Part shown: in pieces, positions 1 through 6,249 of the stretch
Layout: each line of letters opens with the position of its first letter
Numbering within the stretch: position 1 is the first letter of the stretch
Origin: Deltaproteobacteria bacterium
Lineage (GTDB): Bacteria; Bdellovibrionota_C; UBA2361; SZUA-149; JADYYL01
Assembly (NCBI GenBank): GCA_020853655.1
Contig: JADYYL010000317.1
Span: 1 to 7,648 of the forward strand
Length of the DNA stretch: 7,648 nt
Direction: 5' to 3'
The notes under the pieces: generated by a model
What the model saw: only the letters and a program-made list of their open reading frames with translations
What the model was told of the DNA's origin: nothing
Databases searched by the model: none
Translations under genes and position numbers: made by a program

Positions 1-28
1 ATCTCTTGCGGGCGAGAGGGGGCGTGGC

Positions 29-910
29 ATGAACCGGCTTGATGCGCTCGAAAACGAGACGATGTTTATCCTTCGCGAAGCGGCCGCCCTCGTCAATCCG
101 CTTGGCATGTTGTGGTCGATCGGCAAAGACAGCACCGCGTTGCTTCACATCGCGCGCAAGGCATTCTTCGGAGCACTTCCGTTTCCTCTCATCCACGTTG
201 ATACCTCGTTCAAAATCCCAGAGATGATTCTGTTCCGTGATCGGGTGGTGCGCGAATGGGGGTGTGAATTACTCGTCATTCGCAACGAGAAGGCGCTCGC
301 AACGAGGGAGACCTATCCGGCAGGTGCATGCGATCGCATTCGATGTTGCGTGCTCCTGAAGACCACGCCACTCCGACTTGCGGTCACGGGAAGAACGCAG
401 GCTCGGCGACTGAACCTCCAGAGTGGCAAGTATGAGAGCGCGAGAGATTTGGATCCTTTCGGTGGATTGATTCTGGGTATCCGAGGTGACGAAGAGGGTA
501 CGCGCTCCAAGGAGCGAATCTTCTCCATTCGCGCAGCGGATGGAAGCTGGGATATATCGCAGCAAAACCTGGAACCGTGGGGCTACTTTCAGTCTCACGT
601 TCCGAGCGGTGGGCATGTTCGCGTGCACCCGCTCCTGAACTGGACCGAACTCGATATTTGGGAGTATCTCGAGCGCGAGCGAATCGAAGTCGTCCCACTG
701 TATTTTGATCAAGGCAACGGCACACGATATCGATCCCTTGGTTGTGCGCCGTGTACACAGCCGATTCAGTCAACCGCCTCGTCGGTTGCAGAGATCGTTG
801 CCGAGTTGCGCGATGGTGCACTCTCTCGACTGTCGGAACGCGCCGGTCGTTCGCAGGATTCCGAGGATGGCGGCGGTCTCGAGACGTTGCGCCGACAGGG
901 GTACATGTGA
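29..910 (+). CDS. cysD: Sulfate adenylyltransferase subunit 2 (CysD), cysteine-rich variant
   Basis: Catalytic subunit of ATP sulfurylase, which forms APS and pyrophosphate from ATP and sulfate in the cytoplasm. The 293-residue product has the PP-loop SIGKDS (residues 30-35), followed by the family signatures ARKAFFG and PFPLIHVDTS, then DEEGTRSKERIFS (154-166), NWTELDIWEY (204-213) and the terminal RRQGYM. These fit CysD rather than PAPS reductase; the C-terminal ECGLH-type catalytic cysteine motif of reductases is absent. Unusual for textbook CysD are CC at 106-107 and CAPC at 239-242, resembling APS reductase cluster ligands. About 25 residues (roughly 118-143) seem inserted between the CC segment and GGLILGIR, and the usual RRDEE reads RGDEE. 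The start is supported by GAGGGGG at 16-22, six bases before ATG. The gene ends two bases before the cysN ATG, so the two are probably translated together. Confidence 0.93.
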   Translation: MNRLDALENETMFILREAAALVNPLGMLWSIGKDSTALLHIARKAFFGALPFPLIHVDTSFKIPEMILFRDRVVREWGCELLVIRNEKALATRETYPAGACDRIRCCVLLKTTPLRLAVTGRTQARRLNLQSGKYESARDLDPFGGLILGIRGDEEGTRSKERIFSIRAADGSWDISQQNLEPWGYFQSHVPSGGHVRVHPLLNWTELDIWEYLERERIEVVPLYFDQGNGTRYRSLGCAPCTQPIQSTASSVAEIVAELRDGALSRLSERAGRSQDSEDGGGLETLRRQGYM

Positions 911-912
911 CC

Positions 913-2139
913 ATGCGCCAACGAATCTCAATCGCACTCGCAGGACATGTCGATCACGGGAAGAGCTCCGTCGTCGGAAGGCTGCTTCACGATACTGGCG
1001 CCTACCCCGCCGACAAGATCCAGGCCCTTCGCGAACGCTTTGCCGCTGAAGGAAAGGCTTTCGAGTACGCCCACATGCTCGACGCGCTGCGGGACGAGCG
1101 TCGCTTCGGAATTACCATCGACACGGCGAGGGCGATCTACCGTGACGGCGACACCGAGGTGATCTTCCTGGATGGTCCTGGACACCCTGAGTTCATTCGC
1201 AATCTCGCCACTGGTCTTAGTCACGCCGACTGCGTGCTCGTCGTGGTGGACGTTCTCGCCGGGGTGACCGACGACCTCAGGCGACAGCTCGCGTTGTTAT
1301 CGATTCTTGGCCTGCCTCATGCCGTGTGGGCGGTCAACAAGATGGACCTGGCGCGTTACGAAGAGCACGCCTTTGGCTTGTGCGCGGATCGACTTCGGCA
1401 TGTCGCCGCTGAGTTCGGACTTCCCGTCGATTCGATTCTTCCGGTCAGCGCGGTCGATGGCGAGAATGTCGTTGCGCATACGCAGCGCATGCCGTGGTTT
1501 GATGGAGCCACGCTTCGCGAAACACTGCTCGCAACGAAGGCCGCTCCATCTATTGAGTCGGCGCCGTTCCGCATGTTCGTGCAATCCGTCCACAAGATAC
1601 AGGAACGCTCGATTGTCGCGGGTACGATCGCGGCGGGCGCGCTCGCCGTCGGCGATACGGTTGTTGTCCATCCTCATGGTCGCCGGATGCAGCTTGAAGA
1701 TTTCGCTGATGGAGGTGAAAGACGCGTCGCGGGTGAGGCGGTGGGACTCGTTCTCGTTCCCATTGACGCGATCGGCAACGGCGTAGGGCGGGGGGACCTG
1801 CTCTCTCGCGATGGGGACGTGCCTCCTCTGTCTGGGACGAAGCTGACCGCGAGCGTTTACTGGGCTGGTCGCGGGCCGCTCGAAGCGGGGAGAACGTATC
1901 AACTCCGAATCGGAACCTCTCACCGAGAAGCGCGTGCGATCGCGCTGCGGCCGTCTGATTGCCGTGGCGATCAGGAGATCAGCGCCATTTATGCCCCAGA
2001 TAGTGCGATGGGTACCTTCGAGCTCGCTGAGTCTACCGCATTTGACTGCGCCTCGACCTGCGCTCAGACGAGCACCTGCGCCATCGTCAGCGACGGTGTT
2101 ATTAGCGGCCTCGGGCGAGTCATCAACGGAGACGTATGA
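913..2139 (+). CDS. cysN: Sulfate adenylyltransferase subunit 1, GTPase (CysN)
   Basis: Regulatory GTPase subunit of ATP sulfurylase; it couples GTP hydrolysis to APS formation by CysD. The 408-residue product has all translational-GTPase motifs: G1 GHVDHGKS (11-18), the G2 region GITIDT (66-71), G3 DGPGH (87-91), G4 NKMD (142-145) and G5 SA (179-180). EF-Tu-like beta-barrel domains follow from about residue 215. E. coli CysN has VDDGKS in G1; this EF-Tu-like VDHGKS belongs to a more divergent CysN branch. There is no C-terminal APS kinase domain, so it is not a CysNC fusion. The frame stays open leftwards into cysD, but homology begins at MRQRISIALAGHV, so ATG 913 is chosen; GTG 907 is a possible alternative. 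It lies two bases after cysD and overlaps the next gene by four bases. Confidence 0.92.
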   Translation: MRQRISIALAGHVDHGKSSVVGRLLHDTGAYPADKIQALRERFAAEGKAFEYAHMLDALRDERRFGITIDTARAIYRDGDTEVIFLDGPGHPEFIRNLATGLSHADCVLVVVDVLAGVTDDLRRQLALLSILGLPHAVWAVNKMDLARYEEHAFGLCADRLRHVAAEFGLPVDSILPVSAVDGENVVAHTQRMPWFDGATLRETLLATKAAPSIESAPFRMFVQSVHKIQERSIVAGTIAAGALAVGDTVVVHPHGRRMQLEDFADGGERRVAGEAVGLVLVPIDAIGNGVGRGDLLSRDGDVPPLSGTKLTASVYWAGRGPLEAGRTYQLRIGTSHREARAIALRPSDCRGDQEISAIYAPDSAMGTFELAESTAFDCASTCAQTSTCAIVSDGVISGLGRVINGDV

Positions 2140-3215
2140 GCGAACAGGAAGCGCCGATGTCGGAAGCTGAGAACGACTCGCGCGAACCTGCCGTGGGGTT
2201 CCACCATGTTGGCCCTATTCCAGAGTTCCTTCGCACTCACGACATGTCACTCATCGTCACGACTTACCAAGCGCAGCGAGTGCTCGTCTTTAGTCCGAAA
2301 GAGAATCGACTGTCCATGTTGATGCGGATCTTCGAACGCCCAACGGGGCTGTGGGTCGAGCCTGATCGGATGGCGATGGTGACGAAGACGCAGATCTGGA
2401 TGTTCTCAACCGTCCGCGATGTATGGGACGAGAAAGGTGAGCGACAGCCGCACGATCTCACGTATGTGCCTCGTCGCTCCTTCGTGACGGGAGACGTCGC
2501 GGGACACGAGATCACGCTCGTCGGCAACGACTGCGTCTTTATCAACACGCGATTCTCGTGCCTCGCGCGGCCCTCCGATCGCTACAGCTTCGAACCAATC
2601 TGGAAGCCAAGGTTCGTGACGGAGATTGTGGCGGAGGATCGGTGCCATCTGAACGGTATGGCCGTGCAGAATGGAAACATTCGCTTCTTGTCCGCGCTCG
2701 GCGAGACAAACTCGGCCGGTGGGTGGCGAGAGAAAAAGCGCACCGGTGGCGTGCTCATCGATACGACGTCGGGGGAGGTGATGTGTCGAGGTTTATGTAT
2801 GCCTCATTCGCCGCGGATTCACGCGGGGCGATTGTGGGTCCTCGAATCTGGCTTCGGTGAGCTGCAGATGGTCGATCCGAAATCTGGAGTTCGAGAGACT
2901 GTCATACGGTTGCCCGCGTACCTCCGCGGACTCGAATTCTATGACCGTTTCGCTTTCATCGGTATGAGTCAGATGCGGGAAACAAATGTCTTCGGAGGTC
3001 TTCCAATCGAGGGAATGTATCCCGCCCTCAAATGCGGAATCGCCATCGTTGATATTACCAGCGGACAGCTCGTCGGGATGATCGAGTTCACCAAGGGAAT
3101 TGAGGAGTTGTTCGAAGTCCGTATCCTTCCGAAAGTGCTCGTTCCACACATAATCGGATTCGAAGCGGATACGATTCAGGGGCTGTTCTCCCTGCCGCCG
3201 GACGTCAAGCTCTGA
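2136..3215 (+). CDS. TIGR03032/DUF4915-type protein of unknown function
   Basis: A 359-residue protein that I recognise as TIGR03032-like (DUF4915) from conserved blocks: HDLTYVPR (107-113 region), EDRCHLNGMA (167-176), MPHSPRIHAGRLWVLESGFGEL (spread over 222-243) and LRGLEFYDRFAFIGMSQMRE (263-282). The family has no established biochemical role. The spaced Trp/Gly-rich strands suggest a beta-propeller-like fold, which is inference. There is no signal peptide or membrane segment. The ATG overlaps the cysN stop (ATGA), with GGAG at 2128-2131 four bases upstream, so translation is probably coupled. A second ATG at 2157 has AGGA at 2146-2149 seven bases upstream and would trim seven residues. 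From memory, relatives are often found near sulfotransferase genes. The tie to cysDN here suggests a role in making or handling a sulfated product, but no sulfotransferase is visible. Confidence 0.85.
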   Translation: MSEQEAPMSEAENDSREPAVGFHHVGPIPEFLRTHDMSLIVTTYQAQRVLVFSPKENRLSMLMRIFERPTGLWVEPDRMAMVTKTQIWMFSTVRDVWDEKGERQPHDLTYVPRRSFVTGDVAGHEITLVGNDCVFINTRFSCLARPSDRYSFEPIWKPRFVTEIVAEDRCHLNGMAVQNGNIRFLSALGETNSAGGWREKKRTGGVLIDTTSGEVMCRGLCMPHSPRIHAGRLWVLESGFGELQMVDPKSGVRETVIRLPAYLRGLEFYDRFAFIGMSQMRETNVFGGLPIEGMYPALKCGIAIVDITSGQLVGMIEFTKGIEELFEVRILPKVLVPHIIGFEADTIQGLFSLPPDVKL

Positions 3216-3372
3216 AAGCAAGAGCGTGTTGTGAAGAACTACCAGCAGACAATCAAGCAGTGAAAGAACCACGTCTGAAAGACGAGGTCCTCAATGCTCG
3301 ATTCAATCATTCAATCAAGGGTGTCTGATCGACTCCCTGGAGTTGTTCAGTTGGGAGGCGAGCCTGCGCCCG

Positions 3373-3855
3373 CTATGGGATTGGCACTTCAAGGAGAGTG
3401 CCGGTTGCGTTGTCGAACTCAAAGGCAGCGTCGCCACGTGGATGGGTAGCGGTGCCGACGAAGTGGTTTGGCGCGTCTGTCGTGAACGCAATCTCTACTC
3501 CCGCGGTTCCGACAAATCCTGGAAGCGCGGCTTGGCAGGCGGCTTGATTGGCACACGTGATATACGCAGAAGCGCCGACGAAATATGACTCCTGACTCAC
3601 GACAGCGTTGCGAAGATCGGTCTTTGCTTGCGTGTTGTAGCTCCGGGTCCGTGCGTAGATGAGACTTGAGAACCCGATGCCGGCGAGAACGCCAATGATC
3701 GCCACGACAATGAGTAGTTCGATCAGGGTGAAGCCTCCTTCATCGGACCTCGTCCTACGAGAGGCTTCCCTCTGAGAGGCTGCGACGCGGATGGTGTCTG
3801 AATCGCTCGAGGAGATCGTCGAGCGCACTGAGAGCGACACGAGGGCATGATTCAT
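3373..3855 (-). CDS. Type IV pilin-like protein (prepilin with N-methylation motif)
   Basis: Structural pilin or pseudopilin, exported and assembled by a type IV pilus or type II secretion-like machine after prepilin peptidase cleavage. From ATG 3855 the product is 160 residues. The class III signal is the charged RRTRSDEGG followed by FTLIELLIVVAIIGVLAGIG; cleavage would fall before Phe42, Glu46 is mature Glu5, and the mature chain is about 119 residues. A hydrophobic N-terminal helix continues into AKTDLRNAVVSQESYFV, typical of PilA-type pilins. Two cysteines six residues apart (CANQAAC, 101 and 107) could form a small disulfide loop. The 41-residue leader is long for this family. An in-frame TTG at 3909 with GAGG seven bases upstream has the better ribosome site and would give a 59-residue leader; GTG starts inside the leader are also possible. 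The gene stands alone, with no assembly genes nearby. Confidence 0.85.
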   Translation of the reverse strand: MNHALVSLSVRSTISSSDSDTIRVAASQREASRRTRSDEGGFTLIELLIVVAIIGVLAGIGFSSLIYARTRSYNTQAKTDLRNAVVSQESYFVGASAYITCANQAACQAALPGFVGTAGVEIAFTTDAPNHFVGTATHPRGDAAFEFDNATGTLLEVPIP

Positions 3856-3976
3856 ACGGTAAGGTCTCTTGGGAACGCCAGGATTCGGTCCTTCCAATCC
3901 ACTCGTCAACGAACCGCCTCGAACAGACTTTGCCTGTGTCGCGCAGAGTCGACGTCACTACTCGAGCAGAGTCTCA

Positions 3977-3992
3977 AGCAATGCTAGTGCCA
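3977..3992 (-). promoter_or_regulatory. Sigma-54 (RpoN) -24/-12 promoter for the pilin gene
   Basis: Read on the - strand, 3992 to 3977 is TGGCACTAGCATTGCT. This matches the sigma-54 consensus TGGCACG-N4-TTGCW at all fixed positions but one, with the required ten bases between the GG and GC pairs. Transcription would start near 3966, giving a leader of about 111 bases to ATG 3855 or about 57 bases to TTG 3909. Sigma-54 control with a PilR-type activator is well established for pilA genes in other bacteria. The orientation fits the pilin gene exactly. Confidence 0.75.
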
Positions 3993-4343
3993 TCGGTTGA
4001 TTTCAGGGTTTTCATGATGGCCGAGAATAGCGGAGCGATTTAGGGGGGTTACAACCGCGAGGAATCCAGTCGCCACGGAATGGTGGCAACATTTGGCGCC
4101 GGCGAACAAAGAATGTCACTCACGAGAACGTGTGAGTTTGGGGTGCGCGGGAGGTACTTCCCGAGCAAGGGTGTGAAAAAGCCTGACCAGACTATCTCGG
4201 AGAGAAGGAAGGCCGCTCGAGAATCGCTGGTCGTGTCTTCACGCGCCCGCAAGGTTGCGCAAATTGGAAAAGGCGTTCGGGGGACGTCTCCTTCACCATC
4301 CGACGAGTGAACGCGACTCGATCCTGGGGGAGAGGTCCCGTGA
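3993..4343. other. Gap of about 350 bases without a convincing gene; three hairpins in a row
   Basis: This stretch lies between the pilin promoter and the 3' end of the HD-domain gene. Open frames on both strands here (76 codons at 4080-4310 +, 104 at 4049-4363 -) have no recognisable family, no good ribosome site and codon use unlike the neighbours. It holds three short inverted repeats within about 90 bases: GCCAC/GTGGC (4072-4076 with 4083-4087), ACTCAC/GTGAGT (4118-4123 with 4132-4137) and CGGGA/TCCCG (4148-4152 with 4159-4163). An interrupted palindrome GGTT-AC-AACC lies at 4047-4056, about 80-90 bases upstream of the predicted pilin transcription start, where an enhancer-binding activator could sit. 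It could hold upstream activator sites, the end of the HD transcript or a small RNA; none is proven. Confidence 0.4.
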
Positions 4344-4913
4344 TTAGACCCCAGACAGCCCAAGGAGATCAGACCGCGCGCGGAGAGCGGCGATGACGTT
4401 CCCGATATGGGTATCTAAGTCGAGCTGGATCTCCTCGGCCCCCATTCGCACATCCTCTCGATTCACGCCGCGGGCGAAGGCCTTATCCTTCAATTTCTTC
4501 TTTACCGAACTCACTTCGAGCTGGTGGATGGATTTATCCGGTCTGACTAGGACGCTTGCCGTAACAAGACCGCTGAGTTCGTCGCAGGCGAAGAGATACT
4601 TCGCCAACGTCGTCGTGCGTGGGACGCCAGTATAATGAGCGTGCCCCATGATCGCCTCAATCATCTCCTCGGGATACCCTTCGTCTCGCAATATCTGGCA
4701 GCCGACATACGGATGACCACCAGGCTCTGCGGTGGGATACTTCTCGTAGTCAAAGTCGTGCAGGAGGCCTGTGACGCTCCAAAGCGTATCGTCCTCTCCG
4801 AGTTGCTTCGCATAGTGGGAGAGCGCGGCCTCGACCGCGTAGGCGTGTTTCCGCAAACTATCGGTCTCAGTGTATTTTTTAAGAAGGTCGTGTGCCTCTT
4901 CGCGAGTTTTCAT
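4344..4913 (-). CDS. HD-domain (HDIG-like) metal-dependent phosphohydrolase
   Basis: A 189-residue cytoplasmic protein of the HD superfamily, resembling a widespread short family of predicted hydrolases (COG2316-like, from memory). Likely metal ligands are visible in order: His23 (RKHAYAVE), His52-Asp53 (GLLHDFDYEKYP), His67 in GGHPY, His91/His93 (MGHAHYTG) and Asp111 (FACDELSG). The C-terminal block VRPDKSIHQLEVSSVKKK...DKAFARGVNRE is characteristic of this short family and distinguishes it from c-di-GMP HD-GYP enzymes, since there is no GYP motif. The substrate is unknown; nucleotides or phosphate esters are typical for the superfamily. The ATG at 4913 is preceded by AAGGG ten bases upstream, a somewhat distant ribosome site. 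It shares a strand with the pilin gene, but the gap and the pilin's own promoter argue against one operon. Confidence 0.85.
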   Translation of the reverse strand: MKTREEAHDLLKKYTETDSLRKHAYAVEAALSHYAKQLGEDDTLWSVTGLLHDFDYEKYPTAEPGGHPYVGCQILRDEGYPEEMIEAIMGHAHYTGVPRTTTLAKYLFACDELSGLVTASVLVRPDKSIHQLEVSSVKKKLKDKAFARGVNREDVRMGAEEIQLDLDTHIGNVIAALRARSDLLGLSGV

Positions 4914-5121
4914 AGCTGCGATACCCTTGAGCGGTGTTCTGTGAGCAGTCTTGCGTCAGCCGTCAAGCTCTGAGCGATTTCGGCGGCGCAAAGAGATTCT
5001 CGAGCGAAATCGAGCCCGAGGCAATCTGAAGACCTTTATAACGCAACTCGTTTGACCTGTCGTCCCTGCGAGAATCATGCGAAGTATGACGGCCGCTGGT
5101 CACCGGAAAGGGGACCGCATT

Positions 5122-5141
5122 TTGGGGGTAGTACACCCCAA
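5122..5141. repeat. Inverted repeat upstream of the small ORF/receiver pair
   Basis: TTGGGG (5122-5127) and CCCCAA (5136-5141) form a six-base inverted repeat around an eight-base centre; with one bulged base the pairing extends two pairs inwards. A weak -10-like TATGCT at 5147-5152 follows, and the repeat would overlap the -35 position of such a promoter. It could be an operator or activator site for the rightward genes, or part of the divergent control region shared with the HD gene. No run of T follows, so it does not look like a terminator. Confidence 0.35.
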
Positions 5142-5200
5142 TAGCCTATGCTACTTCGGACATGGTACACTCTCTCTCTCTCCATCAAACTTGGAACGCT

Positions 5201-5404
5201 ATGAACATTGAATCCAGTGTGGTCGGCGAAGAAGAGCTTCTCCATGCAGCCGAAGCTGTCGTGGACGCTGCTGCTTGGTGCTACTTCATCCGTGTCGGCG
5301 AGGTCCTTCCCCCGAAGGCTCGGGATATGTTGGTCCGGGCACTGCTTGAGGACCCTTCGTTGTCACGTAGCTTATTTTCGTATGGCGGCCTCGACATTCA
5401 GTAG
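5201..5404 (+). CDS. Small hypothetical protein, 67 residues
   Basis: I do not recognise this protein. From ATG 5201 it has 67 residues: an acidic, helical-looking N-terminal part (EEELLHAAEAVVDAAAWCYF, 10-29), then VGEVLPPKARDMLVRALLEDP (32-52) and a short tail. It has no signal peptide and no membrane segment. ATG 5201 is chosen over the in-frame ATG at 5162 because it has GGA five bases upstream, whereas the earlier ATG has a poorly spaced site and would encode a low-complexity stretch from a CT repeat. Codon choice looks like that of neighbouring genes. It lies 75 bases before the receiver-DHp gene on the same strand, so the two may be co-transcribed. It might be a small partner of that protein, but this is a guess. 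Confidence 0.5.
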   Translation: MNIESSVVGEEELLHAAEAVVDAAAWCYFIRVGEVLPPKARDMLVRALLEDPSLSRSLFSYGGLDIQ

Positions 5405-5479
5405 AGTGGAAACCCCGCGAACTCCCACCTTCGTTTTTAGCGTCGCGTCACTCATCTTCTTCTGCCAACAGGCCTCGTC

Positions 5480-6241
5480 ATGAACGCACCGGACACGTCT
5501 CAAGCGCGCGTCTTGGTTTGCGACGATGACCCCGATGCGAGGGCTCTCATTTCATCGACGATGACCGCCGCGGGTTACAACGTGGTCGAGGCTGGCGACG
5601 GTGCGGAGGCGCAGGAGATCTGCCTCGTTCAGCTCCCCGATGTCATCGTGATGGACATCATGATGCCAAAAATGACGGGCATGGAGTTTCTTGCCTGGTT
5701 TCGAGAGGCCGTAACGGATCCCTACGTGCCCGTGCTTCTTCTTACCGCACTCGATCAGGTTGATAATCGAGTCGCGGGGCTCGCGCAGGGAGCGGACGAC
5801 TATGTCACCAAGCCCTTTCACTATCGAGAGCTGCAGGCCCGTGTGGAAGCGTTGCTTCGTGTTCGGTCCCTCAACATGTCGCTCCGAGAGCGGAGCCGCG
5901 AACTTGAGCGGTCAAACCAAGAGCTTCACAAAGCACAGGCGATGTTGCTGCAGAACGAGCGAGAGATGGTCGCGGCTCGTATGGCCGGAGCAGCGGCACA
6001 CAACTTGGGGCAGCCGCTCACGACGCTCTTCTTGAATCTCTACATTTTGGAGAAGTATTTCGCGGCGCAAGATGCCTCGTTGGATGCCGTCACGCGGGAA
6101 TCGATCGAGGCGATGAGCGTGATTCGCGCTCAATGCGGAGCGATGAAGGAGATTCTCTCTAAACTGCGGGCGCTCGATCCTGAGAAGACGCGCGACTACG
6201 TTGGCGAAACAAAGATATTCGATATCGAGTCGAAGGGCTGA
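5480..6241 (+). CDS. Receiver (REC) plus histidine-kinase DHp domain protein lacking an ATPase domain
   Basis: A 253-residue cytoplasmic signalling protein. Residues 10-127 are a complete receiver domain: acidic cluster Asp15-17, phospho-acceptor Asp59 (VIVMDIMMPKMTG), Thr89 (LLLTA) and Lys111 (YVTKPF). A coiled-coil linker follows (about 130-162, rich in Arg/Glu/Leu). Next is a HisKA-like dimerisation segment, ARMAGAAAHNLGQPLTTLFLN (about 166-186), with His174 as candidate phospho-acceptor, and a second helix to about 232. It then stops at DYVGETKIFDIESKG with no HATPase N, G1 or G2 boxes. The tail resembles natural ends of other HisKA-only proteins I recall, so it is probably not a broken kinase. 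It may act as a phosphorelay intermediate or be phosphorylated by a partner kinase. The start has AGG seven bases before ATG 5480. Confidence 0.85.
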   Translation: MNAPDTSQARVLVCDDDPDARALISSTMTAAGYNVVEAGDGAEAQEICLVQLPDVIVMDIMMPKMTGMEFLAWFREAVTDPYVPVLLLTALDQVDNRVAGLAQGADDYVTKPFHYRELQARVEALLRVRSLNMSLRERSRELERSNQELHKAQAMLLQNEREMVAARMAGAAAHNLGQPLTTLFLNLYILEKYFAAQDASLDAVTRESIEAMSVIRAQCGAMKEILSKLRALDPEKTRDYVGETKIFDIESKG

Positions 6242-6249
6242 AACGCCTG

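Noticed and set aside
29..910. Calling the first gene an APS/PAPS reductase because of its CC and CAPC motifs
   Set aside because: The PP-loop SIGKDS, the KERIFS block, RRQGYM ending and the following cysN fit CysD; the reductase's C-terminal catalytic cysteine motif is missing.
742..912. Leftward extension of the cysN frame to an ATG inside cysD
   Set aside because: It overlaps the conserved C-terminus of CysD in another frame, and CysN homology begins only at ATG 913.
384..914. Long open frame antisense to cysD
   Set aside because: Arg/Pro-rich product with no recognisable domain, fully overlapping a well-supported gene.
3272..3284. CGTCT-GAA-AGACG hairpin as terminator between the convergent cys operon and pilin
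   Set aside because: Only five pairs and no T run on either side; too weak to call.
3343..3588. 81-codon + strand frame opposite the pilin
   Set aside because: It is antisense to the pilin coding region and has no ribosome site or family resemblance.
3856..3966. c-di-GMP (GEMM) riboswitch in the pilin leader
   Set aside because: A short ACAGGCAAAG-like string recalls part of the motif, but the second conserved stem and tetraloop receptor are not seen.
4080..4310. 76-codon + strand frame in the gap before the HD gene
   Set aside because: Rich in AGA/AGG codons unlike the neighbours, poor ribosome site and no recognised family; kept only as part of the gap description.
4049..4363. 104-codon - strand frame overlapping the end of the HD gene
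   Set aside because: No motif, overlaps the HD gene's 3' end and the hairpin cluster; looks like a chance frame.
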